Positions 1-12,340 of a DNA stretch of 64,000 nt are shown here, in pieces (the stretch's first letter is position 1; the number at the start of each line of letters is the position of its first letter). The notes under the pieces are model-generated. The model was not told the origin of the DNA. It was given only the letters and a program-made list of their open reading frames with translations, and did no database searches. The DNA is from Lepidurus packardi (Eukaryota; Arthropoda; Branchiopoda; Notostraca; Triopsidae), in assembly GCA_023053545.1 (NCBI GenBank), contig JAKZAN010000001.1, positions 1,694,565-1,758,564 on the forward strand. Direction: 5' to 3'. The position numbers and the translations under genes were made by a program.

Positions 1-135
1 AGCCCATGAAAAAGAAAGTTATTCCTATATAGTCGTCATCCTTTAAATCCTATAAAAAGCCAATGTAATATTACAGCAATATTTGTTTTATTATAATTTT
101 TTTTAAATTTCCTAATTGTAACACCGTTTGCAACA

Positions 136-195
136 TTTTGTTGTACCTCTACTTTTGTTGTATCTCTACTTTACCTCTACTTTTGTTGTACCTGT
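136..195. repeat. Imperfect tandem repeat, about 17-bp unit
   Basis: Three copies of a TTTTGTTGTACCTCTAC-like unit, the last preceded by a partial copy. Confidence 0.75.
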
Positions 196-204
196 CTCTC
201 ATAC

Positions 205-242
205 CGCAATAATGCAATGATTTCGGTAGTGAAATTATTGCG
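205..242. repeat. 9-bp inverted repeat
   Basis: CGCAATAAT at 205-213 is the reverse complement of ATTATTGCG at 234-242. The loop is 20 bases. Confidence 0.5.
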
Positions 243-374
243 ATAATAGAATTCTTTCCGTAACTAATGACTTCACCAAAGGTATTACAAATTGTTTTCC
301 TACAGTAAGTTAAGCTTTTAATGCGTTACTTTAAAAGTCCTTTCACCGGCACAAAAGGTATTAGGTATAATATA

Positions 375-409
375 ATACCTTTTGCCTAAAGGTATTAGGC
401 AAAAGGTAT
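375..409. repeat. Perfect 15-bp inverted repeat
   Basis: Arms ATACCTTTTGCCTAA (375-389) and its exact reverse complement (395-409) flank a 5-base loop. A further partial copy of the right arm, AAAAGGTATTAGG, lies just upstream near 353-365. This may be a remnant of a small inverted-repeat element. Confidence 0.8.
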
Positions 410-2162
410 ACTTCTCAGTGGATGGACGATGGTTTTATAAGCAATCTTTCTGGATTATTTCGAAAAACGAAGCATGCTCCTATGCTTAAGTTACTTATTC
501 TTCCTGTTGCAGTGCAAGGGATACAAGTTTCCCTGATCACGACTCTAAAAACGCCAAAAGGAAGGTGAATCTTCATCCCTGCTATACCACAATTGACCAT
601 ACTCTTCTCCCCCCTTCGCCGCGGCTAGTTTTACCCCAAACCAATGAATTTCGGGCCGGGGGATTAAGCCAGCTTTGGTGGCCAAGGCTCTTAAACCTAT
701 TTCAGGATCTATATCTACAAAGAAATTAGGAAAAAGTAAGCGCCGCCTTTTTTCAAAGCCTTTGGAACCCATCAACAAGCTTAGAGTATGCCACGTATTC
801 TCTTGCACATATCCTTTCCACTTTGTAGCACAACTAAAACTCCACACATGGCTGCCAGCCAAAAAAAAAAACGTTCGGGAAAGAGATTCCATGACACTCT
901 CGCTGCATGACCAAGGAATTTGACTTGGGTTTGGTTTTCTGCATGAAAAAATAAATAAAGAAAAAGAGTTGAGAAAATATATTTATCTCTTTGAAACTCT
1001 GCGGGGAGGCTGGGCAAGCCAAGACGCGTTTCGCATATAAGAATTTTAAAAAAAAAGGTTTAGAAAAAACAGCCCTTCTCCTTTTTTTTCCAAATCCGAA
1101 AAGGCTCCACTTGGTCTCAGCCAGACAAACTATAATTTCTTATAAAACTGGCCACTGCAGGCTATCCTAGCTGGGCAAATAGCATAGACCCCAGCGAGAA
1201 GATGACTTCATAATATCCTCAGCCAAAAAAAGAAACAAAAAAAAAAAACATCTCGCTCATGGGCGAGCCTTCATCATTGCCCCTCACGGAAACAATCCAA
1301 TGAGATTTATATTAGCAAGACGTCCCAAAGACAATAGACTAACTTTGAAGCCTTTTTTTCCGCCCGCTGCATGCGGAAACATAGCCATACATACATCTAT
1401 AGTTAGAGCAAGAATTAAATAAGCTTCCCAAAAGAAGGTACACGTCGAATGCGTTATGCAAATGGGCGACTTGCGCTGCTGGCCACCAAAATTCTCTTTC
1501 TGTTCTGCAATGACCAATAAGCAGGCCAGGTTCGTTTGCTCAGGTCTGAACTTTTTTTTTTTCTTTTCTTTTTACTTTCAACTGGAAATGAGCTTTTCGA
1601 AATATAATGACTTCATTTGCGGTTACACCTCGCGTCCAAAAGTACATAAATTTTAAATAGCGTGTATAAAAAAAAACAAATTCCACAGTTTTGTTTTCAA
1701 AAACCTTTAAGTAGCCTCTTGGTACATTTTTCTTTATGTTTCTATTACTTTTTCGTAAGGGAAATTTTCCATTGGACTGGGGTCTGGGTATCTTAGGCAC
1801 TCTGGCTGGCTTTTCTGTGACCCGCCATGTTCATCGCTGAGGATGTTTTTCCCCGTGATACATTCAAGAAAAAGAGGCCTAATGCACCGCCATAAAAAGC
1901 GAGACATAGAAAAAAAAGTTAGTTCCGCTCCAAGGCACATGGAGAGAAGAGTTATTTCCCAGAAATGCCTCGCAGCAAGTTAGATACAAAGTCGCAAAGC
2001 ATAGCAAGCTTTGTATTGACTGTAATTACACGAAATGAGCTCCGGTTCTTTTGGCAATTGCGCTGGACGCCAAAAAAAAGTTGAAGCGAAACCCAACTAT
2101 AATTTGCTCCGGCTCCCAACGCAGAAACTAAATCATAAATCCAAAATTCGCTGAACCACATT

Positions 2163-2198
2163 CACTTTTTTGTGCCAGTTACAACTTTTTTGTGCCAG
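2163..2198. repeat. Direct repeat ACTTTTTTGTGCCAG
   Basis: Two copies of a 15-bp motif lie about 22 bases apart. Confidence 0.7.
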
Positions 2199-3210
2199 AA
2201 AGTTCAACTGTACCTCTTTGGGGAGCTTCCCAAAGCTGGAAGGCCAAGTCGCCGCTCAAAAAAGTCAACCCCCTTGACCAGTTTACCACCCTATAACCCT
2301 TATTGGGTCTAGCTATTGGGAAAAAAGGGTATCATAAAAATTTCAAGGTTGAAAGGAAATAAACAACCCTTCCATCGAAAAGCTTGAGCTTCAACTCTTT
2401 GGGAATTGCACAGGAAGGACAAGGAGTCCAATAAAAGACCAACTTTCGGTACGGGATCCAAAGAGACCGAGAAGTTAGGTCTGAAATGAGGTTCTTAGAA
2501 GGTTTTTAGGTGTCCAGCCCTAAGAAACGAGAACGGGTTAGTTTTTATTAGAGGCAAAAATCGAAGGGGGTAAAAAAAGAGGTCGAAGAAGCGCTTTTTG
2601 GGGGGCCTAAAGGAGTGGAAAGAAGAGGCCACCAGATCGAATTGAACCGAGACGATTTTTTTCGAGAGGATCTCAGTCCAAAGGGGTAAGACGTCCTGAT
2701 TTGACGTGGTTCCAGCGCGTTACTTTTTTTTCAAGCTTTGATCAGCGTCACCAATGTTTTTATACGCCGTTGATCATAGCATGACCCGTTCAATAAGTGC
2801 CCTTCATCATTACAAGTGCTCCTGATCACGCGGCAAAAAATATACTTGCGGCCACAGCAAAGTTACGTTGTGTAGTGGATCAAGTTTCCTTGAACGAAAA
2901 TCAAAGAAGCTTACAACATTGTAACGTGGATACCAAGTTAAATGCAAGTTACCTTACTTCCCGCAACTCAAGTGCGTTTCTTCTTGGTTTTAAACCGTGA
3001 AATATACCTTCTAATACTCTCCAGGATTGAGGAATTATTGACACTTTTGCTCCCAGTCACGAGCATTGCAGATGCAAGTCACTGCAAACCAACCCCAGGT
3101 ACCACTCTTCCATCAATACATTTTACCCCCTAACTCCACGGTTGCGCCCCGTAGCGAGTATAACGCCAACTAACAGCGAGGGCCAGCGATCTACAATCCG
3201 CAAAAAACTA

Positions 3211-3463
3211 CTAAGCTTCCCCGAAAAAATATAGAAATATTTACAACGAAAATTAGATTAATGTTTGAATATGTAAAGACTCTAGATCTGTCAGGGACGA
3301 AGTAGAGTCGCATAAAACAATAAAAACAATACGCCAAACAATACTAAGAGCGTCTAAGCTTCCCGGAAAAAATATAGAAATATTTACAATGAAAATTAGA
3401 TTAATGTTTGAATATGTAAAGACTCTAGATCTGTCGTCAGGGACGAAGTAGCGTCGCGTAAAA
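3211..3463. repeat. 143-bp tandem segmental duplication
   Basis: The segment from CTAAGCTTCC at 3211 recurs from 3354. About 105 bp are nearly identical (a few substitutions and a 3-bp insertion, GTC, in the second copy), then similarity fades. This is a recent local duplication and both copies are non-coding. Confidence 0.9.
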
Positions 3464-4708
3464 AAAATAAAAAATGCAAGGGGACAGGGGGAACAGTATG
3501 ATGGTAATCGTCGGGTTATAGTTAGGCACACAGTATCTACTAAATATTTCAGAACGCTGGGTTCCTGCACGCCCCGACCGAACACAGCCAGAATGTACAC
3601 ATATCATTATGGGAACTGGAATTTACGACGCGTCTTGGCTGTCGGCCTCATTCCTAACTTGCCAGGAGGCTTGGGACTTTCGCCCCATCCCCTTCTCTCG
3701 CAGCAGATCTCACCTGTCAGGTGTAGGCTTGAATTACGAGCCAGCCAGCCAGCACAGCGCAGACAATTTCATGTGTACAATTTTTTGTCTTTGATTTTTG
3801 GGAGTTCTACTTAACTCTTCTTGTGTAATGCTTTTCGATTTCGCCTTTCCCACTCGCCAAACTCACATCGACATCGAATAGAAACCTTAGCGACCTCCTT
3901 AAAATGCATAAATAAATAAATAAATAATAAAATGAAAATAAATTAAGCAAATATAATAAAACCTTAAAATGCCAGGACGTAAAGATGTAACTGCTTAAAT
4001 TTCACATTCGCCCGGCATCTGAAAGCTTCCAACTGCGAAAGATTGCTAAAAGGGGCTGATTTAGCGGTACTTTGACCGTTGACCTGCGTAGTAAAACCCT
4101 TTGGGGCCCATCCTTTTGCTCCTGTCTGTGTTTCAGCAAAAATCAATTTGTCTTTCTCGTACCTTCTTGCGAAAAAGGACAGCCCTTTGCTTTCGGGGTT
4201 GGCTTTTTTCATGTTCTTTTTAACAGCGCTCTATAAGAAACATGTACGGATGTACCATTTCTCCCCCTTTTTGCGGCCACTTTCCTCAAAAGGCGTCATT
4301 CTATGCTTTTACAATTCCATTAAATCAAGAGAGTAACTGGCATACGGTAGCCAAGTCCGTAAAACACTCGTCTGAAATACCACAAGTGGCTATAATCGTC
4401 AAATAAAAATTATCGAAATTACCAACCCGGCAGGAGCTTTTACTCTCGTGAGTGCAAAAGGGGGAAAACTTATGGCGCATCAGAACGTATTTTTTGTTTT
4501 ACGACGAGCCCAAGCTGTTAAAACGAAGAAGGAACTTCTCTTAAAGTTGAAACAAAAACCAGCTGAATAAACTTCAAAATGCTGCAGGCGTTCCATGGTG
4601 GACGTAAGCATTTTACACACTACAAGGTGGTCAAAAATGCCTAATTTTACTGCAGAAAATCGTAAATTGGTAGCCTTTCAGGCACGGATAGAAACGGTAT
4701 TTTTTAGC

Positions 4709-4729
4709 TTTTTTTTTTTTTTTTTTTTT
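4709..4729. repeat. Poly(T) tract, 21 bases
   Basis: Uninterrupted T run. No target-site duplication or element body was seen next to it. Confidence 0.85.
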
Positions 4730-7397
4730 ACTGTAATCAAGTCCGGAGCTGAGGGGGGAAGCTTTGTGGCCTTCAAGGTACTGAATACAAGGCCTGTCAA
4801 ATTATGAACGGGAGGGGGAAGGGCAGTCGTAACTTTACAGCGAACAGACAGCGCAAGGCCGCCATCATGGGAGAATAAGCCCCGCCTTTAACTTGCGGTT
4901 TGAGCTGGACAAACCGGGACACGAGACCCCCACTGAACAAATAAGACTTTAGACGTAATTGATTCAGTTATGTTCGTCTTTATAATTAAGGCTACAGACG
5001 CACAACTAAGTATTCCAACTAATGGTACTGGAAAAGAAACTCACCATGCCGCATAAATAGGAAAATGCTTCGTACAATGGGACCACTTGACACACACCTG
5101 CACCCCAGAGAGAAAACCGACGCCACTTAAAAACGTTCGCTGTGCGTTGCTGCTGCAAGCCAGCGAACAACGATTTACATAACATACAGTTACTTGGAGT
5201 TCGCGGATCCTGTAATTCCGTAACCTTACTTCAATTTCTGGTCCTTATTAGAGCTTCAAAAACTGGAGCTTTTACCGTAATAAATGACACGATTCCTATT
5301 ACTTTTAAGAAAATAAACCCGTCAGTTTCCTTGTATACTTGCATTGGTAAGTAAACGGCGCCCAGCGAACCTAACAAGACAAGCTTGCTACAGGATCACA
5401 TACTCTAGAAACGCCAACTTGGTATGGTACTTTTTGTATGCGTTAGCTATTGAGGTAAAAGCGTTGGTTGTAAAAGGCTTCTTTAGTTTAACGGTTGTCA
5501 CTCTTTACGGTGTTGCCCAGCTTTAAATGTTGCCCAAATCGTCTGTAAGTAAAGAGAAGGAGCATATAAAGGAGATTATGAACGTGTAGCCGGAAGTAGT
5601 GCTTTCTTGCCCGTCAGTGCATGGGTACTTTTGGCTACAGACTGCATAAACCGAAGATCGCATTGAACGCATCTGGGTACCTGAAAGATCGAAAAAGAGA
5701 AGCCTTAATGATAAGTGTAAACATGGGATAGTAGGTGCAAATCTAATAGAGTACCTTGTAAGCACGGAGAAGGTTTGTTCACGACTTGTTCGCGGGTCTT
5801 AAGAATCCATTGCAGGTTGCGTGCTGCACTATAAAGCTCTTTGCCCTTGGCGAAACTTTCAAACTGCAACAGGCATTGTTCCAGGGGCAGAGCGCGACTT
5901 TTCGTTCTGGTTGATTTCTGAATTGGCCTGGAACCTTTGTTTATTCCACATCACGGTTTCTTCATAGCTGTAAGTAAAATAACATTAGAAATACAGAAGA
6001 AACTGGACAACTTACAAGGCCAATTGCCGGCTTGGTTGAAAGAAAGTAAGCCATATAAGCACCTGAGACATGGTTTACTTAACCTAAGAATAGCAAACGA
6101 ACCGATGGCGGGCTTCACTCTATGTTTATGAGTTTAAAAAAATCGGAACCCGAGTTGTGTTTTGAAGTATATTCCCGGATAAAACGGGACCGGTTGAAAA
6201 GCATTGGCCTATATTTGACTACCATAGCTGCTTAGGTACATACAGTAACACACCAATAACAAGGAAATGAGCAAACCAGTTGTCATACAAACACAAACTC
6301 ATAGGTTGTACCCCCAAACATGTGAAAAAATTCCAAGAAAAAGAACCGAGAGAAGACATTCTTCCTTTTTCCAACGCCCTTTTTCTGCCTCGGATCATCC
6401 GGTTCTGGAAGCTTATTCCACGGACGGCAACACAACAGCTTGGTGAAATTTATATTCAATGAACCTGTCTGAATGTTAATTAAAAAGAGAAACGAGACGG
6501 CGGGAACAGAAAGAACGGTGACACCACAACTAAGCAAGTTGGGGGGCTAAGAATTTCCGAGACACGTCAAGACGCTGCTTTTTCACTCTGGCTGCTTTCA
6601 ACGGATGATGAAACGAGTGGTATAGCATAATTTTGCGATTCTTTTGACCTTGCACTTTCTTTTAGGATTCCATAAAGGAAAGTCCATGTGTCGCAAATCC
6701 CAATCTCTTGGGGGGGGGAGGAATTATTGTTAGTATTTTTCTTTTTTTTTGTTTCTTTCCCTGTCATGAAGTATTGTATATACGGCGAGACAAGTTCACA
6801 AGCACAGGGAAGTTGTATTTCAGTAACTGCATTTTTTCGTTGATCATCCAAGAGGGAAGCAAACAAATTTTTTTTTAAATCCTCGTCGCACACACCATTG
6901 CTTTTCTCAAAATCTTGTCTGGAAAATTTTTCTTTGGGCTTATTGCACAGGGAGAGGTACAAATTCACAAAACAGTGCAAAAGCTGCCATAATAATTCCT
7001 GTTCGTACAATTTTTGCCCCACAAACACAGCACAAATTGGAATATCCACCCTCGCACCAGGCAAAACACGGAACCAAATATACTTTTGAGAGTCCCGAAT
7101 GTTTCACACACGTTCCAGGTGGGAGCAATTTGAAAGGTTTCAAAACTTTTCCGAGTTTTTAACCTATAGATATACAGAAACCCATCCGCACTTTCCCGAA
7201 ACATCTCTCTCTTTCTCTCTGCTAACAGGCGAGCAGATCAGAAACGAGAATCATGCGATTTTTGTCACGAGAAGAATCTTTCTGAAGGATGGATGGAATT
7301 CAATGGTGGGTCAATGAAGTGTGCGACGACGTGGAACAAAAAACAAAATGAAACTTTTGCGCGTCGGTTTTACTGTACATAAACGGACATGTGGGCT

Positions 7398-7411
7398 CAC
7401 ACACACACACA
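7398..7411. repeat. CA microsatellite
   Basis: Seven CA units. Confidence 0.8.
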
Positions 7412-7595
7412 TATAAATGGCATACGTTTACCAAAAAAAGGGATGTCCCATTCCTTTTGCCCATAAAAACGAAGCATACCCAACACTTTTTGAATTCTAA
7501 CTTTTCCCACCAAAACAATAGAACGTTGCAGGATGAGTTTCTTTTTTTAGGAAAAGGAGTCAAAGTTTTTCGAGAAGAGAGAACACAGAGAGTTA

Positions 7596-7618
7596 AACAC
7601 ACACACACACGCACACAT
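7596..7618. repeat. CA microsatellite
   Basis: AC repeat interrupted by one G. Confidence 0.8.
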
Positions 7619-8615
7619 ACCAGGGAAAATTAAAACTGAAACTTGTAATAAAGAGAAAAAAAAATTACAGAAGGTCGGGGACGGAGGGAGTAATAACCAA
7701 AATGCATAATTAATACCGACAAGAGATAGAGGGAAGGCGTTTCTAAGCAAAAAAAAAAAGAGAAATGAAAAAAAAGAGTACAAGTAGCACGACCACTTCT
7801 CTATCACGCGAAGATAGGATAGTGGGGATTGAATTAATTCGTACAAGAGAGGTTCGGCAAATCAAAGACCTCAGGTTTGCTTTTTTTATATCTGGCTAGC
7901 TGGGCTTTTCATAATTCGCACTCGAAAATTCCTTGCAAATGGCCTTCGTGCCAAAGGTAAAAAAAAAAAATGGTTTACGTCCTAAACGTTTTCAACGATA
8001 ACGATACGTCCTTAAAAACACCACAGATAGCAGCAATATGATTCCGTCACAACGCTTTTTCATTCTTTCTCCCCCTTTTCTAAGAAATAAAAGTCAAAAA
8101 GATCACACTATAATTGCAAACATTCTTGCCCCTTTACTCTTTTCATCCTCGCAAAAAAGCTAAGCAGCAGAAAAAGCACCACGAATTCTTTCCTCGCCTA
8201 GAATGCCCAAGTGAATGACCGAGGAGTCACACTGTTCCGTTACGCAAATGAGGCAAAAACCCATTTGAATGTTTTCAGCCCAAACTTTAAAAAATAATTT
8301 AAAAAAAAGCTTTCGAAACGGTTGGCTAGGCCAAAACGCTGGCCCTTTTCGTGTTTTTTCCCCCGAATTTTTCTTGAACCCAAACCACGGGCTTTTCTTA
8401 TTATGTTTCACCCATTCACGTCTGGTAACCACGGTTTTTTGCTTTCTCGCATCAAGGCTAGGGTTTACGTATGTGCGTTCCACACCTGTCGGCCACCTAA
8501 AGGACACCTCTGCTGGTCCACAATTTGACCCAACCATGTAATTGATTCCCCTGTATCAATTGGGGGTTAAAACAATGCCCCACACAAAGGACTCGTTAAC
8601 TTGTGAGCGCTCAGC

Positions 8616-8668
8616 AACGAGATGAGAGCATTGAGAGCATTTTAAAAACGAGATGAGAGCATTGAGAG
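8616..8668. repeat. 22-bp direct repeat
   Basis: AACGAGATGAGAGCATTGAG plus AG occurs at 8616-8637 and exactly again at 8647-8668, separated by 9 bases. Confidence 0.9.
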
Positions 8669-9462
8669 GACATGAAAGAGACAGTTTACGTAGCTGCGGA
8701 TGACGGTGACAAGCCGTCGCTTCCCTCCCCAAAGTTTCCGTTTCTACCACTAGACAGATTGGCCAGATTGCAGGGGAGAACTTTGGGTTAGTCTCTAACT
8801 ATGCAAATGAGGTCATCATGAAGTCAGCAGAGGTGTCCCCGAGACCCAGTCCTATCACATTGAACACGTTTGGCCAAAATTACTGCTCCTTTTACATGCC
8901 ATTAGGCTGACCTACTACGTGAAACTTACTCTTGGCAGTCTGGAAACCCCGCATTGGGTCCTTTTCCCGTTTTCTTTCTTATTTTTAAACCCCATCCCCC
9001 CTCTAAATGAAAGATTTTAGCAACAGATTATACACGCGAATGAGTCAGAAGTGAATTAGAAAACCAAAGTCTCCGCTGCGGGCTCATTATACAGAGTGCT
9101 AAGCTAATTAATAAACCTTCTGTGGTGTCTCGCTCCCAATCTATTCCACGTGTGCGAACTCGCAAGGTTCCATCACACACACAAAATAGAGAAAAATAAA
9201 AAATGACTCACACCACGTTCTAGCCCTCGCATGTATCGGTATTCCCCTGTATCCCTCAATTTTGACGGTGTGAATTACTGTTAGGCGTGCATGACAGTGG
9301 ATGAAAAAGTTTCGAAAACTGGACCGCAGAAATACAAGTCTTTTTTTTTTGCTCCATGCTAAGTTAGCGACTGTAAGTTTGTTACGACGCTGACCAACAC
9401 ATTTGACCGGGCCCTACACAACAATGAATATCCAAAAGGAGCTACGTATCGTCATATACGTC

Positions 9463-9508
9463 GTGTGTGTGTGTCAGAGAGCGAGAGAGCGACAGAAAGG
9501 GAGAGAGC
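9463..9508. repeat. GT microsatellite followed by GAGA-rich tract
   Basis: Six GT units run into AGAGAGCGAGAGAGCG and GGGAGAGAG. The GAGAG pentamers are possible GAGA-factor sites. Confidence 0.7.
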
Positions 9509-11696
9509 TGACTTGGCGGAGACAGAATGTGGGTTTTTTCTATAACCGAGGGAAGATCTGCTTCCCACGGTTTACATAGGCGATCAGCTGTATCACGGTG
9601 GGACGGGTGAGATGGTCGCCAATTTTTTCTTTTTTTTTTCTTAACAAAAAAATAGGCTTTTATCCTACGCCGTTTCCCCTAGGTTTCTCGGTAACACAGA
9701 GAGCCCAGAGCAAAACGTTCGCTAGACAATTTTTCGGGTTTAAATATGAGCTAAAGAATGTGTCTTTGAACCTCAGACGGCCGCATTCTTGTTTGCAGCC
9801 GTGGTTTTATGTAACAATTTGGATTTGCTGCTGAACGTGCTTGGCTTCTTGCACGGAGCAGAAAACGCAACTCACTAGCGGAGCTGACAGAAGGGAGATA
9901 GAGCAAAACGGGGGTTATTGTGTAGAAAAATCACAGTTGAACGACGTACACTGGGTTGGCAACTCGCATCACATGAGATGACATGGATTTTCTTTCCTCC
10001 TTTTTTCTTTGTAAGAAAGAAAGCTTTGATTTTCGTGCAAGAGATTTTTCCAAAAATTTCGACTCATTGGCCTATCCAATTAGGTTTTTCTTTTCGTGTT
10101 ACGTTATAGCTCTGCTACGACACTAATCCGCGCGGTTAATTGAAGCGTTTCTTATCCTTTGTTTTCTGAACATGTCCTTCCTTTCCACTTGCCAAGAATT
10201 CGTTCCATTAAAAACGAATGAAAAACACCCGCCACGTAGCCACTAACAAATTTACGTAAGCAACGATTTTACTAGAATCCCTCCCCCTCCCGGTAACAAA
10301 AAGCGACTCCATGGTACCAACGACACACGAAAAAAAAAAATCTTAAAAAAGCCAAACGTGGAAGACGACTTACGCGAAAGCGATGCAAGAAGGCGTGCAA
10401 AATAGTTGCAGGTGATACACAGAAGGGTGCGCCAGGTCCGAAAATCCCCCTTATTCCTCTTTTTTTTTTAAACAATTGCCGGTAATTACGGAACACATTT
10501 TTGCGAGCACCCATCTTGTTGCTACTTTCTTTCTCTTCTCTGTGTGTCTGTGTTTTCCGCGGGGGTATTTGGGAATGTAATTTCTTGCCATTTCAATCTT
10601 GCAGGAAATTAAAAAAAGGTTATGTTTTGCGAACTAGGAAACGTATAAAATGGGGGCGGGGCTTTTACGGCCAAGATATGGATTCATATGGACGTTGGGG
10701 GGGGCAAAAGGCTTTTGGTTATACACCTTCAAAATTTCTTTTTAGGGAAACTAACTTTTTTTTTTTGCGACAAAAGGGATTAACTAAACCGAGCTGCCTC
10801 CTTTAAAATTATTTCCATTCAAGTCAGACACACAAGCCACAATTTTGAGAGAGACGTACTTTAAGAAATGTCAGGCAGATGAAGCGTTAAATTTTTTTTT
10901 TTTTTGGTAGCTAACTGTGGGAGGTTCCGACTTTTCTTTCCGGCCTTCCAATTCCTTTTCTCTCTTCAGCTTCTCAAGTAAACACAATTTTAAAGATGTC
11001 CTTTTTTGCTTTCAAAACGTTCGCAACTAAAACAAGAAAAAACTTTCACACGCTTTCGCGCCTAATATCACGGACAAAAAGCACCATCGAATACCTTATA
11101 TAGCACAGTATACACAGCAAAATGAGCCGCTCGGATTCTGATCGAAAAGAAGTGAGACCGTGTGCCTTGTACCGTTCACGCCCTCTTCAAGCCTTCCGGG
11201 TAAACGGCGGGGCATAGACGTAAAAGGATCCAAGAGCCAAAGCGGGGAGGAGACACGCCGTCCACTCCATCACGGGGCGGGGCTTCCCTTTTTTCTTTCT
11301 TTTTGGGTTTTCCATGAAAGGGGAGGCATTGTAGCAAGAGGCAAAAGCGGAATTCAAACTTGGATAGTCACCGTTTTGTGGCTTTTTAAAAAGGGGGAAG
11401 GAGGGGCCAGGCGATGCATAAAAGAACTTCCAAATCAACTTTTTCCCACTCTTTGATCATTTAATCACGATATCGAGGATCGCGGTCCGATTCGATAGTT
11501 AAAAACTTGCCTTGTTCGACGCTAGGAGTTCCCCCAAGTTGGTCGAATGCGTTATTTCTTCTTTAGAACTTTAAAAGAAACGCCGTTTTTTTTTGGTGGA
11601 TATTCTTGAGCAAAATTTACGGGAAATCAATGCCCCTCCAGCCACGCATTGAAGTAGTGGGGCTTCTTTTCTTTTTCCAAGAATTGCTTTAGCGCC

Positions 11697-11774
11697 ACCT
11701 TCTTTTATCATGTGTGTCTACCGATAGTAGCTTCAACCTTCTTTTATCATGTGTTGCTATCGATAGTAGCTTCA
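11697..11774. repeat. 39-bp tandem duplication
   Basis: ACCTTCTTTTATCATGTG and following bases at 11697-11735 are repeated at 11736-11774, head to tail, with a few differences. The second copy contains the palindrome TATCGATA (11758-11765). The first has TACCGATA at the same place. Confidence 0.9.
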
Positions 11775-12334
11775 TTGGTGTGTAATAGTTTCATACATGG
11801 CGTTGGAAATCCGTCGTAAGAGAGGCTTTTCTTGGTGACTTGAATCAGATAGATGCGAAATTACTGTGGGCTATTTTGCCTACTCTGGGGCTGTCTTGTT
11901 TGCTCAAAGTTTTGAAGTTAATCGGGGTGGCGTAGAGGGGTTGGGAAGAGTTTCCGACAGCGTGGCTTATAATTCATGGGCTGTTACGTTCGGGTATTGC
12001 ATTGCAGCACACTATAATTACTCTGTCCTGCGTCGCAAGGGGCCGGAGCCAGTTCGTTCTAATGGGCAAGAAGTGAAGCGAATGGGGGAATCTTCTTCGC
12101 AAGCCACGTTTCCATCAATACTCGTGAGAATCGGTCGCCTTCCTGGCAATCAAGGATTGGCTGTCTTAACTGGGAGGAAAAGGTTAGGAGACACATTTTC
12201 TCTTGTCTTAAGCAGGTGGGATTCCGGCAGTAAATCTATTACGTTGGGGAGTTGTAACAGCAACGTAGGCAGGCAAACGGAGGTCCTTCTGGTGGCTCGC
12301 TTTTTCGGAAGGAAATATAGCCCGGAGATGCATG

Positions 12335-12340
12335 TTTATT
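12335..12340 (-). terminator. Candidate distal poly(A) signal for abd-A
   Basis: AATAAA on the minus strand 1.9 kb downstream of the abd-A stop codon. The call rests on the hexamer and a plausible Hox 3' UTR length only. Cleavage would be expected some 15-30 bases further, near 12310. Confidence 0.35.

Larger units (their letters stand above)
1..8000. other. Non-coding DNA downstream of abd-A (Ubx side), distal part
   Basis: No open frame here resembles a known protein. The longest is a 165-codon minus-strand frame at 6567-7064, Lys/Asn-rich with no domain. The stretch holds an inverted repeat (375-409), short direct repeats (136-195, 2163-2198), a 143-bp tandem duplication (3211-3463), an AATA-rich stretch (3908-3935), a 21-base T run (4709-4729) and CA microsatellites (7398-7411, 7596-7618). 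By the conserved Hox order Ubx should lie beyond the left end. Confidence 0.7.
8001..12334. other. Non-coding DNA downstream of abd-A, proximal part
   Basis: No recognisable gene. It contains a 22-bp direct repeat (8616-8637 and 8647-8668), a GT/GA microsatellite (9463-9508), a 39-bp tandem duplication with a DRE-like TATCGATA (11697-11774), and an 8-mer miR-iab-8-5p seed match on the minus strand (8465-8472). If abd-A transcripts read far past 12.3 kb, part of this could be UTR. Confidence 0.65.

Noticed and set aside
6567-7064. 165-codon minus-strand open frame
   Set aside because: Low-complexity Lys/Asn runs, no motif, no supporting splice signals.
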